A stretch of DNA of 64,000 nt from Bimastos eiseni (lineage: Eukaryota; Annelida; Clitellata; Crassiclitellata; Lumbricidae), in the NCBI GenBank assembly GCA_959347315.1, contig OY365810.1, positions 10,801,540-10,865,539 on the forward strand, read 5' to 3'. Of this stretch, positions 12,815 to 24,664 are shown in pieces. The notes beneath the pieces were generated by a model, which was not told the DNA's origin, made no database searches, and was given only the letters and a program-made list of their open reading frames with translations. Each line of letters starts with the position of its first letter. Position 1 is the first letter of the stretch. The translations under genes and the position numbers were made by a program.

Positions 12815-13588
12815 TACTTCGTCTCCTCTCCGACATATATGGTGCCATGGACAGATCCCAAGTAATTCTTCTGGCCTTACGTGATGTCAGCGCTGCATTC
12901 GATTCGCTAGATCATGATATTCACTTGAGTCGTCTCTTCAAGACATTTGGGATAAGAGACCTTCCACTTACCTGGATCAAGTCTTATCTCTCCGAGCGTT
13001 CTACATCTGTTGTCTGTCACTCATCTCGTTCGCCCTGGCGCTTTGCCCTCTTTGGTGTCCTTCATGGATCGGTTCTTAGGCCTCTTCTCTACATTCTCTT
13101 CACTGCAGATATCGAGTCTCTACTTGTTCTCTAACGAGCCAATCTTACCCAGATGATGTTCAATCGTATGCGCGTTGATTATCATCCCAGGATTCATCTT
13201 CAGTACGAACAATGTATCCAGCTACATATGCCCTAACTGCCTGGATGTCATCAAATCGAATGCGACTTAATCCGCATATGACTCAATATATTTGGCTCTG
13301 TACCCGACAGCAGCTGAATAAGCTGGACTTGGGGTCTCTGTTTTCTGAATTCCATAACTTTGTATTCTCCACCTGCGTCAGGGATCTCGGGGTAGTTTTG
13401 GATCAAGAACTATCTTTTGTGAAGCACATTTCTGCATTGACTCGTTCCTGCTATTATTTCTTGCGCCAGTTGCGGGTTGTTTCCCGCTCTCTCTCCTCAT
13501 CTTCTGCTGCCACTGTGGTACATGCCTTTATCGTTAATCGATTAAATTACTGTTTCTCTCTCTTCTGTGGGCTCCCGCAGGTCCGATA
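12815..13588 (+). pseudogene. CR1-like LINE reverse transcriptase, frameshifted
   Basis: First part (12,815-13,134): [13 protein letters not shown] is motif A, followed by SYLSERSTSV and FGVLHGSVLRPLLYILF, the GVPQGSVLGP motif with substitutions. A stop near 13,132 and a frame change come before the YADD region. Second part (13,212-13,588): thumb and C-terminal region with VRDLGVVLDQELSFVKHIS and VVHAFIVNRLNYC. The sequence then passes directly into a GAT repeat. It is inactive. Confidence 0.85.
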
Positions 13589-13619
13589 ATGATGATGATG
13601 ATGATGATGATGATTGTGA

Positions 13620-13653
<34 letters not shown>

Positions 13654-13750
13654 GGTGGTGGTGATGGTGGTGATGATGATGATGATGATGATGACGATGA
13701 AGAAGAAGAAGAAGAAGAAGAAGATGATGATGATGATGATGATGATGACA
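13587..13750. repeat. Trinucleotide (GAT/GGT/GAA)n microsatellite
   Basis: Consecutive GAT, GTG, GAT and AGA blocks abut the LINE fragment. The poly-Asp, poly-Met and poly-Ser frames here are artefacts. From 13,750 to 14,637 I see no gene. Confidence 0.97.
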
Positions 13751-14637
13751 AGTGTTCCGTGTTCAATGATTCATACCTGGATTACATTCGCAAAGCAGTT
13801 TTCCCCAAACTATCAACCCACTAAACTATGCTCAACCAAGAAATATAAGCAGAAGACAAGACCAGGCAAGACATCGTTCCTAGAAATAGACCGATTGGTG
13901 AATTTATATCAACTATAACTGGTCAGGCAGAAGGATAATCTAATCAGAGGAAAATATATCCAGAAACACTACTGTTCGTCATCCAGGTACAATCTGTGAA
14001 GTAAGCTGTACAACAAATGAGGACCAACCTAAAAAGCTAGCCTGGACCTGCAATGTCCTGCATGATTAACTACAGCAAAAACTACTAGAATGTTATCGTA
14101 ATCCCGGCCATTGAATATTAACCTATTTGCATGTATATCCTAGCTCTGTGGAAGTTCTCCATGCTCCTGTAATTGGCCCTGTGACGGACTAGACTTTGTG
14201 TAGCTGTCATAATGTGTATTGGATTTCAGTCTTGTTTCGTTATGGCAGATGCATCTGCACCTATTCGAACTACCCTCCTCACCAATTCAGACTGACTCTG
14301 ATTTAGTGAAATACCTGAGGCGAGGTAACGGATTAACATGAGAGTTTTAATTTTCTTAACCCTGCTCCTCTCTCTCGCTACCCAGTGGGCAGTGAGGCCC
14401 AGGTTCATTGTGATTGCGATCTGATCTCGCCATGATGCAACTCCACCGATGGGTATATGCTTTTTTCAAAGAGGTGGTGTCGCCACTCACCACCCCGCTG
14501 CACCCTGATGGAGTGGCCACTGTTTGTCCGCGGCTGCTTATTCGTCAGGGATAACCCCGCTTATTTCTCAGCTAGCCATTACTCTGAGGGGCATTCCATT
14601 ATCCGCAACCCGTGTTCCAGTGCAGCTCTGCCTTCTT

Positions 14638-15230
14638 GGTAGGACGAGCTTTTCCGAACAAATTCATGACACACAAAGCAAACAATTAAAATGGAAATAA
14701 AACGAGCAGAGATATCTTGGCCATCTGGCGGCATCCTGCAAAATATATTTGAGCCTATATATGTCACCCTTCTGAATAGAATATTGTAGTCACGGTAGAC
14801 CATCGAGAAACTCTTAACTTAGAGGTCGTTTTATTTTAAAACAGCTTGCTTATCTACGCATCTTTTTACTTAAAGTTAAGATTTCTGTTAGACCTAGTAT
14901 CTGATATCTTCCGCGATTCTTCCGGTGGAAACCAATTTCTTTCAAATGTCACAAGTGCGTTCTCTCAAGCTAATCTTGGTTTCCGATCTGCTACAAACGT
15001 TCAGTTTTCAGTGCACGCGACACGTATGTTTAGTCTCAACCCGATCTGCCAGGACGGTATATATTGTTCTGACATCGATTCTATAAGCAGACGGTTCCAG
15101 ATTGCACGTGCGTCTACCTGCTCTACGAAAGACTGAGTCTCACAATGGTTCGCTTCATCTTTGTCCCAATGGCAATGTCGATGCTAACTGCAAGGGTCAT
15201 TGGTAAGGGAGTAAATGCTGTTGGTCATCT
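14638..15230 (+). repeat. Segmental duplication, copy 2 (LU gene promoter and first exon)
   Basis: Partner of 2385-3000; it starts with the same GGTAGGACGAGCTTTT and continues past the exon 1 splice donor. A candidate TATATATT box is kept at 15058-15065, 80 bp before the ATG. Confidence 0.85.
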
Positions 15231-18200
15231 TCGGCATCATTATTTATCAATACCCTTTTAGCCGAGATATTTGCAGTAAAAACTATAACAGCAGGTACTA
15301 TTCACTTATGTCGACTGTGCTCATTCTCCTAAGTCTAGTTGCAAAGCTTCCGATAGAATGTGTTGTTTAAACCTGGAAACCTTTAGCCTTTTTACAGAAA
15401 TCAAGATTTACGGTCTTACCGTGCAAGTTTGAAATTACCCTCGTTTCGAAGTTCAGAAGCTCACAGTGTTGGGCACGAGGCCAAAAACTCAAGACCGAGA
15501 CCAAGACCGAGTGGTCCGAAACTAAGACCAAGACCGAGACTAATGGTTCGAGACCAAGACAAAGACCGATACCCTTTTTTATAGACAATTCAATTCATTA
15601 AGACGATAACACGGAATAACACGCTTAAAACATTAACTTTATTGCTGAAGAATATTAATCTTAACAATGGTCCAGAAAACAGCTTTGCCGGCCACTCTGA
15701 ACTTTGCTGGTTCGGCTCTTGGTTTCGCCCTAAGAATATCACACTATAAATTGCTTACAGTATAAGATAAGTAATTACTTTAGGACATCTGAATAAGTAT
15801 AGATTAACATTCACTTTGAATGGTGTGTTCTTGAACCACGAATCTAGAAACTGTAGGTTTACAGTGTTTACATGTGGCCGACCACATAAATGTTAGATTA
15901 TTCTAAAACTTTAAAATTTATTAGATCGAATTTTGAAATGGCCGGCTCCGTTGCAAATGCATTTTTTATGCCCATAGTGCCATGCATATAAAGATCCATT
16001 AGTTTGGTGAGCACGCCATAAATCGATAGCAATCGCGTAAAGCCTAAATATCCAGCGTCTCTAATAATAAAAAATTAACAAACAAATTTTAAAAAAATGC
16101 TCTGATACGGCAAATGACCAAGAACCCTAATTTAAGACGGAGACCAATCCCAAGACCGTTTCATTAAGACCAAGACCAAGACCGACGCATTCAAGACCAG
16201 GACCGAGACCAAGACCGATGGTCCGAGATCAAGACCAAGACCAAGACCGATGCATTCGAGACCAAGACCGCAGTTTTCCAGTCTCGAGACCAAGACCGTG
16301 GTTTTGAGATCATATCCCTGATGATCATTTGTGTGGCACGGTGGCTGATCGGTTAGAGCGGTCGGCCCGTAACACTCAGTGTGCGCTGAGTGAGCGGGTT
16401 CAACCCTCGTCCGAGGCGTCAGTCATTGTATAGGGACCATGAGCAAGTCCTTTGTGTACAATTGCTCTGCAGTACAACTGCAACTCCGCCGTCCAGGTGT
16501 GTGTATGCACTTCTGAGCAAGAGATGTTGGAAGAAGGGCGATATCAAATTTCAAGAATTTCAATTTCAATATGACGGTGCATCGATAGCGTTGAGCAACC
16601 TTGAATAAAAAACTGGTCAAGATCCTTACTACACATCTACCGCCTGTGTAGAGGTACAAATCCTTAATCCCACGCATTTTCCCAGCCAGTCGCCATAAAT
16701 AGTTGTGAAACGTCAAAGTTCGATAATTCATAAAATTTTGACGAACACCATCAATGTCTTAAGGAGAGGAATGACCATATGCCACTTCCATCACTCTATT
16801 ACGCCGTTGCGACAATAACTTCAAGGTCTCGTAAAGAGAGTGGTACTTGCCAGGGTAAAATGAAACTGAATTCCATAGAAAATGAAAAATTCTCAATTGA
16901 AAATGTCAATTAGTAAAATTTTTGCCTTTCATTGCAAACATGTAAATAAAAGTTTAATAGGCCTACTGCATTACTTCTGATTTCGCCCTAGACTGCTGGA
17001 TCTGCGATAGAAATGCCGGAGATAGCTGCTGTGCCGCCGGAACAGGAGAAATCCGAACTTGCGAAGATTCAAGTGGGAACCCCACACTTTGCTCTTTGAA
17101 TGAAGAGTACATAGCAAATACAACAAATGGTAAATTACCCATATTTTAATTAAATATATTAACCAGACGATTGCCTTTAGTTACCAACATTTGAGAATGA
17201 TACAATTAGTCACATGTAAATGCGGCTTACGTAATAGTTTGCGAAGTCAGACGCATTGGACCAGTATTTTGTTCTTTCAATTTACTGACAATGATTTTCA
17301 CAATTAGCATGAAAAGGCCTATTCAGAAGTACAGAGGAAAATGATAATTTGATGACGACATCGACTTCTATAGAACTAATTTTATGTATGACACCAACTT
17401 ATTTAGAGGAGCTGCTTCAAGACACAGGGATCACCAATAGCTCTTGAAGAACAATATCCGTTTGCAAGATACAAGAGAGGAAGGAGACAACGAAGCTGCT
17501 ACCATGTGTCACACTTACATGTAGTTTGACATAAATAGAAAGGCTGCAATTTGACTGGATAAAGGTTGAAAAATGAGTTTAAAATTTGAGGTTTTATCTT
17601 TAAATAGATTTAAAGATGAGGCCTTGAAGATTTTGAAGAGTAAAAGGATTTTACGGGTGGTTGAAATCAATGTGATGTAGATTCATTGACACCTTCATTA
17701 TCCACAATGCGATCACCAAAAAGAGACAGTATAACCTGAACGTTCTCTGTCGACGCCAGCAGCTGAAGATTCTCAACGCTCGATCTTCTGAGTTGGAAAA
17801 AATGTTCAACCCAACACGGGAGAAATTGATAGGAACCTAAAATGATAGAAACCTGTGACAAGAATTGCTAGCATGAGTTAAAGACATGGAAAAAATATTA
17901 GCATAGGATGAAATTTACTAAGAGTTACATGTAGGCTGCACTGAAGTATATACCATACCATGATTGTTGTGTGCAAAAGACTAACGTTGTAGTTTTAATA
18001 TAACTTAATGTGAACTTTATCAACAATAAAACAATATCGCTTTCATCAATTAAACAAGGAGAAATCGTGAATGTTACCAACCTCTCAAAAAGTCTTAAGT
18101 GCATTGCTGCTGATTGTTTATAATTTAAATGCACGAGTTGCTACCTCCTGTAGCGTCTGGTATTTGGAGGCATCATTCCACCAAGATTTTATTTGTCCAC

Positions 18201-18732
18201 TTCCTTTCCACACGAGACCCGTTCGGAACCCTTATGGGCCTCATCAAAAGGCAATGGAAATGATGGCAGGGTTGCCACACACTTGCTCCACGTCAAAGCA
18301 TGATATGTTTTAAACGTCGCATATTAATTGTGTCTAAGGCGATCGACATGTATATTAACTCTTTGAGTCTCAAAGTGATTCCATTCATATAGTGTATACA
18401 TAGGACAGGTCTGATAGGAAAACAAATAAGCACTATTGACAGCAAATCAAAGTCACATTGAGCGCTGTGTCGCCACCATGATACAGACCTTTTCTACTTA
18501 ATTTCGAGCGTGATTCTTTGATTGTCGTTGTATTTGCGATGCCAGTTCTTTATTTTTATTTGTTAACCAGCCAGGAATCGCGTTCACCGGATCGTCAGAG
18601 AATAGACCACCTCTTTCATACATTTTCAATGGATCCTGCATAGCGAATCAATACTACGATACCTGTACTACATTTTGTGACACAGCTGGTTGTAACGACT
18701 GGGCAACAAGAGCATGCAACGGAACAAATTAG
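15145..18732 (+). CDS. Duplicate Ly6/uPAR-domain gene, exon 3 frame altered
   Basis: Exon 1 (15145-15202) encodes a signal peptide starting MVRFIFVPMAMSML and ends at donor GTAAGG. Exon 2 (16992-17129) starts after CCCTAG with CWIC, has the same cysteine positions as the first copy, and ends at donor GTAAAT. For exon 3, using the acceptor homologous to copy 1 (exon from 18571) gives an in-frame TAG at 18603. Using the CCAG four bases further on (exon from 18575) opens the frame to TAG at 18732, with CTTFCDTAGCND and the same ending CNGTN. That reading replaces the residues around one conserved cysteine and leaves 11 cysteines, an odd number. Either the acceptor has shifted or the gene is a young pseudogene. 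All junctions are phase 1. Intron 1 contains the AAGACC block and a SINE. The predicted role matches copy 1: a small secreted three-finger protein. Confidence 0.65.
15462..16315. repeat. Block bounded by degenerate AAGACC/GAGACC hexamer arrays
   Basis: From CAGTGTTGGGC at 15,463 a run of AAGACCGAGACC hexamers extends to about 15,570. A second, longer run covers 16,130-16,300. About 550 bp of AT-rich sequence lies between them. Both arrays are in the same orientation. This pattern occurs at the ends of some non-autonomous DNA transposons, but I find no convincing inverted ends or target duplication. Confidence 0.55.
16331..16610 (+). mobile_element. tRNA-derived SINE, copy 1
   Basis: The head contains an A-box-like TGGCTGATCGGTTAGAGCG (16342-16360) and a B-box-like GGTTCAACCCT (16397-16407), spaced as in a tRNA. 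The body includes GAGCAAGTYCTT and GCACTTCTGAG, and the tail has GGCGATATCAAATTTC. A second copy is at 19,092. Confidence 0.7.
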
Positions 18733-18837
18733 AATCCCTCAGGCGCAGTTGAAGTCAATTCCCTACGAAAAGCATCCCCCATAAACCGCGGTGGCAGCGG
18801 CTGAAGGCGAAGAGAGCTACAGCTAAAGCCTAAATAT

Positions 18838-19020
18838 TATTATCAATCCAGCTTCTTGTTAAACATAACTCTTTTCATCAATCCAGCTTCAAGTTAAACA
18901 GGAATCTTTTGATCATTTCCGCTTCAATTTAATCAGAAATCTGTTCATCATTCCCACTTTCATTTAAACCGCATTCTTATCATCAATCCCGCTTTTATTT
19001 GATAGTGCATTTAATTCAGT
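18838..19020 (+). repeat. Tandem array of degenerate ~40-bp unit
   Basis: Four to five units of the type ATCAATCCAGCTTC-N-GTTAAAC-NN-AATCTTTTC. The same unit, in reverse orientation, forms the array at 46.08-46.68 kb. One unit occurs at 25,748-25,780 at the breakpoint of the truncated GTPase gene. Confidence 0.8.
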
Positions 19021-19091
19021 TTACGTGCTAAACTCCTGGAATAAATATGCACAAGAGAAACATGCTCAGTTTAAGCGCAATTGAGTGGTAC

Positions 19092-19290
19092 GTGTGGCAC
19101 GGTGGCCGATTGGCTCGGTTTGCGCTGAGTATGCGAGTTCGAGTCTTGTTCTCGAAGTCACTGTGTTTAGGGACATTGAGCAAGTTCTTCGCCTTACAAC
19201 TGCAGTTGCGCCGTCGAGGCGTGTGTGCACTTCTGAGGAAATATTTTTGAAAGAATGGCAATATCAAATTTCAGTTGTATTGTATTGTAC
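19092..19290 (+). mobile_element. tRNA-derived SINE, copy 2
   Basis: Begins GTGTGGCACGGTGGC as in copy 1, lacks part of the sequence between the A and B boxes, has a B-box-like GAGTTCGAGTC at 19135, then the same body and a GGCAATATCAAATTTC tail. Confidence 0.7.
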
Positions 19291-19675
19291 TGAGTGACGC
19301 ACGAATATAGGTCGCTAGACTAAGTGTCGTCGAGATTAAGTGTTGTTGTTTAAATGTCGCGCGATTAAGTGTCACGAGATTAACTGACTGCCCACCCTTA
19401 TTTGTAGTCAACCCTATTTATTTGAAATTCCTGTAAATATTTCCTTTCGCTGTAAAAGTTTCTCCTCCCAGCTTATTATCTATAAACTCATCATTATCTT
19501 GTTCTGTAGCGCAACCTTTATAGTCCTAGGCTCCTAACTTATTTTAAGGTAATTCTTCAGCTGATTGTGTGAATCGCAATAGATCCACATTTTAGAAAAC
19601 TAGTCGTTTAATTATTTTCGATCACCGGGACTAATGAGAGAAAATAATATGCGAATAACATTGTGTGGACTAGCA

Positions 19676-19805
19676 TTGTTGACATCTAGTCTAGGTGACT
19701 ATGGAAGTCACCTAGACTTCATGTCAACAGTGGTATATATATATATATATATAGCAGATTGCACGGTAGACGAGGTCTGTCTAGGTTACTGTGGAAGTCA
19801 CCAAC
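19676..19805. repeat. Palindrome-containing repeat, left of hAT remnant
   Basis: GTCTAGGTGAC (19689-19699) and its exact inverse (19707-19717) enclose 7 bp. A TA run and AGCAGATTGCACGGTAGAC follow, then a second partial unit. The same ~98-bp unit recurs at 20,728-20,876. Confidence 0.75.
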
Positions 19806-19899
19806 AGGCCCGTCGATTTATATTGTCTCTTATTTAGTGGGGACCTGGTACAATTTATATTTTTGAGTGCGAATGACTGATCGACAGTATACTGTAATA

Positions 19900-20570
19900 C
19901 ACAGTACTAGAAAATGTTTCAAAATTCAAAGCACTAAACTTACATGATGCAGTTGTTGAAACAGTTTTAGTTGTAAAGCCTGCAAGGAATAAGTTCAAAG
20001 ATGGAATAGTTTATCCAATTATGCATTCCGTATACTATAGTAACTGGACTTACAAACGTCTTGTTGCAATGTCAAGTATTTGCAAAAATATTTTAATTTT
20101 TGTGAAAGTTCCTCCAAGAAGATCATGACTACAGGGTCATTTGTGAAAACTTTTGTGTATTCTGCGGACTTTTGCAAGGATTTAATAGACGAGGTTGACT
20201 CATTAAAACAGATCTATCAGAAAAATATTGACTCAAACATTGAATTCAGCTCTTCAGTTGTTAAATCAAATACCCAAAATTTCGCTACAGAATCTCTTCC
20301 CCAGTTTGAGTGTTGCCATGAGGATTTTTTGTCTTCCAGCTTCCATTGCAAGTGCAGAGAGATCATTCAGTGTATTAGTCAAGAGTCAAAAACTATCAGC
20401 GGACAGCAATGTGTCACAACAGAGTCGATGGATTGGCAACATTGGCCATTGAAGAGGAGTTAGCAATAACTTTAGATCTTGGTTCAATTATTGATTCCTT
20501 TGCAAGCAAAAAGGCCAGAAAGGCCCTCTTATGAATTAATTGAGAATATTAAAGTAGAAATCTTAAAGAA
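19900..20570 (+). pseudogene. hAT-family transposase C-terminal remnant
   Basis: The frame from 20,228 reads LFPSLSVAMRIFCLPASIAS followed by AERSFSVLVKSQ, the hAT dimerisation signature (LxxxPxSxASxERxFS). A frame change follows, after which WIGNIGH matches the usual LNGLALL position. The preceding ~200 codons are also open in a second frame but contain no complete catalytic region. It is inactive and bracketed by the palindromic repeats. Confidence 0.75.
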
Positions 20571-20727
20571 ATTGAAATCTAGTTAGTTAATAAAAACCAA
20601 CTATGTTTTGTTAATAAATTTGCTAACAATTACAGAAAACGTTTACAAATAATCAAAGGGTGGGTGCCCTTATTGGAGTAGGGGCCCGGGTGATATTTCC
20701 TCTGTTCCCCGCTCTCAGTGAGCATGG

Positions 20728-20876
20728 TCACCTAGACTACATGTTAACAGTGGCTATATAGTCATAAAAGATTGCAGGGTAGACAGGGTCTGTCTAGGTG
20801 ACAGTGGAAGTCACCTAGACTACATGTCAACAGTGGTTATATAGTCATAGCAGATTGCATGGTAGACAAGTCCTTT
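20728..20876. repeat. Palindrome-containing repeat, right of hAT remnant
   Basis: About one and a half units of the repeat at 19,676. GTCTAGGTGAC (20792-20802) and its inverse (20810-20820) are separated by 7 bp. Confidence 0.75.
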
Positions 20877-21485
20877 CTCTTTCGAAACCAGTAGGCCTAT
20901 GCCATTATAAATTCTCTGGCTGATATTGGACGAAGCATTCCTACACAGTTATTGCGCCTCAGCAGCATTCTTTCAAATCTACATGATGTTCGTCGGTCAG
21001 ATTGATTACAGATAGTAAGTACGCTTGCGTTACAGATAACAGTTGTCGTGGTCATTGAATCGCAAAGATAGCTTAACACCTTCATTTACATGCTCTATCG
21101 AGTTACATGTAGTTCTGAAAGATATGACCTTCAGCTGTTACTTTTGTCAGTTTGCTCAGAAAAAAAATGATTCTGAATTAAACTTACTTTTAGAGATACT
21201 CACACGTCTCTAGCTGCCATGTTAGAGGTTACCACAGAGTGGTTGTGGAGTAGTAGTGGAAGTAATAGGAGTAGTGCAATTATCACGATAAAAAAATATT
21301 TAATTTTTTTGACAATTTTTGAAAAATCAACAATCTGCAAAGAGTAGCAATCTCAGAAATGCATTCTCCCTTGTTAATAGTAATGTTCACATCCTTGGGG
21401 TCTGCAGTCTAAGTTATAAAATGAAAATGAACATTAACAGAATAAATTTATTATTACGACTACTGTTAGTAATATTATAATCATC

Positions 21486-21605
21486 ACCACCATCATCATC
21501 ATCATCATCATCATTGGCGTCGTCGTCATCGTCATCCTCCTCCTCCTCCTCTTCCTACTCCTCCTTATCATCATCATTGTCATCATCATTGTCATCATCA
21601 TTGTA
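21486..21605. repeat. (CAT)n/(CTC)n microsatellite
   Basis: CATCAT, CGTCGT and CCTCCT runs, then TCATCATTG repeats. From 20,880 to 21,900 I see no gene. Confidence 0.9.
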
Positions 21606-21904
21606 AAAATTATTATTTTATTGCTCTTGTTGTTATTATTGGCGTGACTCCGTCAGTCCAGTAATTTTAGTAAATATAGTTTATTTCATATAATTAACAG
21701 CAATGGAATATCAATTTGGGAGTCCCTTCTTCTGACTATAGACCGGTTACTTCGCGATGACAAGTTAATCCGGCCTGCGATATTCTATTGGCAGCGATTG
21801 TCTTTTGAAGTGACACCCTACTCTGGTTACCTTCTACAACAGCTGTGCAACTCTCAATGACTACAGTATTAATGCAGCATAGTCTTTACTATGAATATTT
21901 GGTC

Positions 21905-22385
21905 ACAGGACGTTCGCTCATAGGACTTTCGCTCATACGGACGTTCACTCATATTACGTTCGCTCATAGGACGTTCGCTCATAGGACTTTCGCTCGTAGG
22001 ACGCTCGCTCACATCTGTTCCGTAAGCTGGCTGATAGGAAAACTGGACATTCATTTAATTGACGAATACCAAACGTGATGCAAATTATTAAGTGATCGAA
22101 CAATGGGTAAACGAAAAACAGAAGGTGTGCTAATTGGTATTTTATTGTTATTGCTAAAAAAGGTACTGAACATATGACACCTAAAAATACTGTACAGCAT
22201 TGAATGTCCGAAATTCTGTATAAATTTCAACATCCACTACTTATAAGATAAATGCTAAATAGGTTGTTATTTATTTGACACGCCAAATGTGCCTATATTG
22301 AAGTAACATCTTTTTCAGTTTAATTGTAGTAGATTTATTTGTTGTATGAGCGAAAGTCCTATGAGCGAACGTCCGAAGAGCGAAT
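21905..22385. mobile_element. Foldback/MITE-like element with GTTCGCTCATAGGAC arrays
   Basis: Left arm: about seven copies of a 15-18 bp unit GGACGTTCGCTCATA (21905-22015). Right arm: inverted copies (TGAGCGAAAGTCCTATGAGCGAACGTCC type) at 22348-22385. About 330 bp of unrelated AT-rich sequence lies between them. The arrangement suggests a non-autonomous DNA element with repeated subterminal motifs. Confidence 0.6.
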
Positions 22386-22389
22386 ATTT

Positions 22390-24580
22390 AATGAGTTTTC
22401 TGGAAACACCGCGAAACCATGAAAAAACCCGGGCGATGCCGTGACTAACACTAGTAAAACATAAGCTATTTTTCAATAGGTCCAAATGTATTCATATAGA
22501 AATTTGGTGACAACTCATAAATACTGACATGGTATAGCGCATTATGGTCGACAATTGAGGGCATCGCTGGTTCGTAGTGCAACTGCATCGGTATCCGATG
22601 TTAGAATTGCAGTATGAGAAAATGAGAAAACCAAGCTCACAGCTATTCATCCCGAAAGCCTATGCTGATGGCAGCAGATAGTAAATAATATGATGTTATT
22701 ATATAGGTATATTTAATTATTTTGGATGAAGATTTCAAAAAGACATTATGGAATGAATTATTCAATAAGACATTTGAAATGGGGTTGCACTGAATTTTGA
22801 TAATGTCTGCAATAGACCAGTATTGGCTTCCCCATCCACATTAATTTTGTTCAGTTATCCGGATCCCTCGTTGACTAGATTTAAATTAGCTTTCCGTGTA
22901 AGCAAGGTGCATGTTATCGGAGAACATGACGCCTGATTCGCACGAACCCCGAGATTCGGTCAAAGAATACGACCCATAAGCCGGGCAGCCTAGCGTTGGA
23001 CACTGTCAACGTCATGCTGGGAGGTGTTTGCAAAGGCCTATATAATATATATATATATAAATGTATTTATAGATAATAGATTAACTTAAACGAGTTGAAA
23101 TGACCTGTAAGTTTATTTCAGTGCAGCAGCGCTACAGCGGCAGATGTTTATTCGGCAATCTTTTGACTTAGGCTTATAAATTTCTCCTTGCATTGTATAC
23201 TACGCATGTTGCCTGCTAGCGAAGTTTTTCAATCATTTGAAAGCATGTATGTCTTTGTCATGTGAAAGAGATATTTTATGTCAGTTAAGCTATGAAGAGC
23301 TTACTGATGCATTTGTGAAAAAGAGTGAAGAGTAAAGAAAATTGTAATTGTATTAGGTTAAATTTTAATTGTATTGGGTTAAGTTTTTATGCTTTCACAT
23401 GTTTTCACATTTTGTTTCATTAATGTTTATTGGATCAAATTGCATTTTTGGCAATTTGATAACATATTTTAATCGTCGCTTAACTTAATTAGTTCCTATA
23501 CCAAGCATTTAAGAACGTATAACCTATAAAATTATGTCAGACCTTATATGATAGTTTTCTATCAAAGTTAACTTCCATTCTTCCAAAACTTCGCGGGAAC
23601 AGACAATTCCCCAGACAAAAACCCCAGACTGGGACATAAGCCTACCCGGTTAGACCATAAGCTCACCCAATGGCCTAATATGTGAAACCCAAAAACAAGG
23701 CTTTACATTATAGCCTTTGCGATGATTTCAAGTGTTACTTCAGCTCATAATAAAGATTCTCTAGCAACTGAATTTAACGGTAGACTATATTATGTGTCAC
23801 TGACTGTATTCTGCATATATGCATCTTGCAAGAGAAAGAAAAATTCATAAGTTAAATTAACACTTCCTTTGACAGAATGTTTGATTTGTTGGATAAATTA
23901 TAAAATTGACACAAATGAATCAACACAACTTGGCCTACGTAGATTATTGCCTCGCTTTGTCTCCTGCTTGGCAAGATAATTAGTTGCTTGTTATTATAAT
24001 CATGTTTACGTTGGAATCTCGTCGTTCTGGACAGAGGTTCGTCGTATAGATATATATTTAGCATTCAATATTGAGATAGAGGGGGTATGAGGTGAGTGAG
24101 GTGGTTTCCCGCTGCTTTCCTCCCAGACAATAATGGTGAGCAACTTGTCCAAGTGACTTGGAGTGGGTCCGAGCCTGCGATCCTTCGAACGCAAGGCACC
24201 GAATATCGCACTACGTCACCGAACATCCCACTACGTCATCACGTCCCACTCCTGCCAAGACACATGTAGCAAATTGCCCAGCCTGCAGCTTTCCCCGAGT
24301 CCTCCTCTGTCTAGGTCAATGCCTACACCGTCAAAACATTTCACGGCCATGCATCCATATAGTTCAGCTTAATAATATTATTAAGCGGTGAATTTTATTA
24401 TTGAATCCTTGCAATATTATTACAATAATAAAATTATGTATGAGCGTATGAGAACTTCGTTCGGCACAGTCAGTATCAAAAATGGGCACATTTGGAATTG
24501 TATGAAAATTTTCATTTTCTCACTTCCTCTAAACACTGTTGCAACGTGCTAAGCACTCTCTGCTGTTTCTTCATTTACAG
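22390..24580. other. No gene recognised
   Basis: AT-rich intergenic sequence with a short TATA run near 23,045. Short open frames have no recognisable content. A region near 24,080-24,330 is less AT-rich and may be an old repeat. Confidence 0.5.
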
Positions 24581-24664
24581 ACATTTTGTCGATCATACGT
24601 AAACCATGCAGATAAATGATTCGCCGATAATGTCAGCGGTGTGAATAAACCAACATTTGCAACA

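Noticed and set aside
12289..12884. Long frames with Tyr-Ile-His-Thr or Met-Tyr-Val-Cys repeats
   Set aside because: They are translations of the CATA microsatellite on both strands.
13542..13918. Poly-Asp, poly-Met and poly-Ser frames
   Set aside because: Products of the GAT trinucleotide repeat.
16331..16410. tRNA gene
   Set aside because: A and B boxes are present, but no acceptor stem pairs and a second copy has the same non-tRNA body and tail, so it is a SINE.
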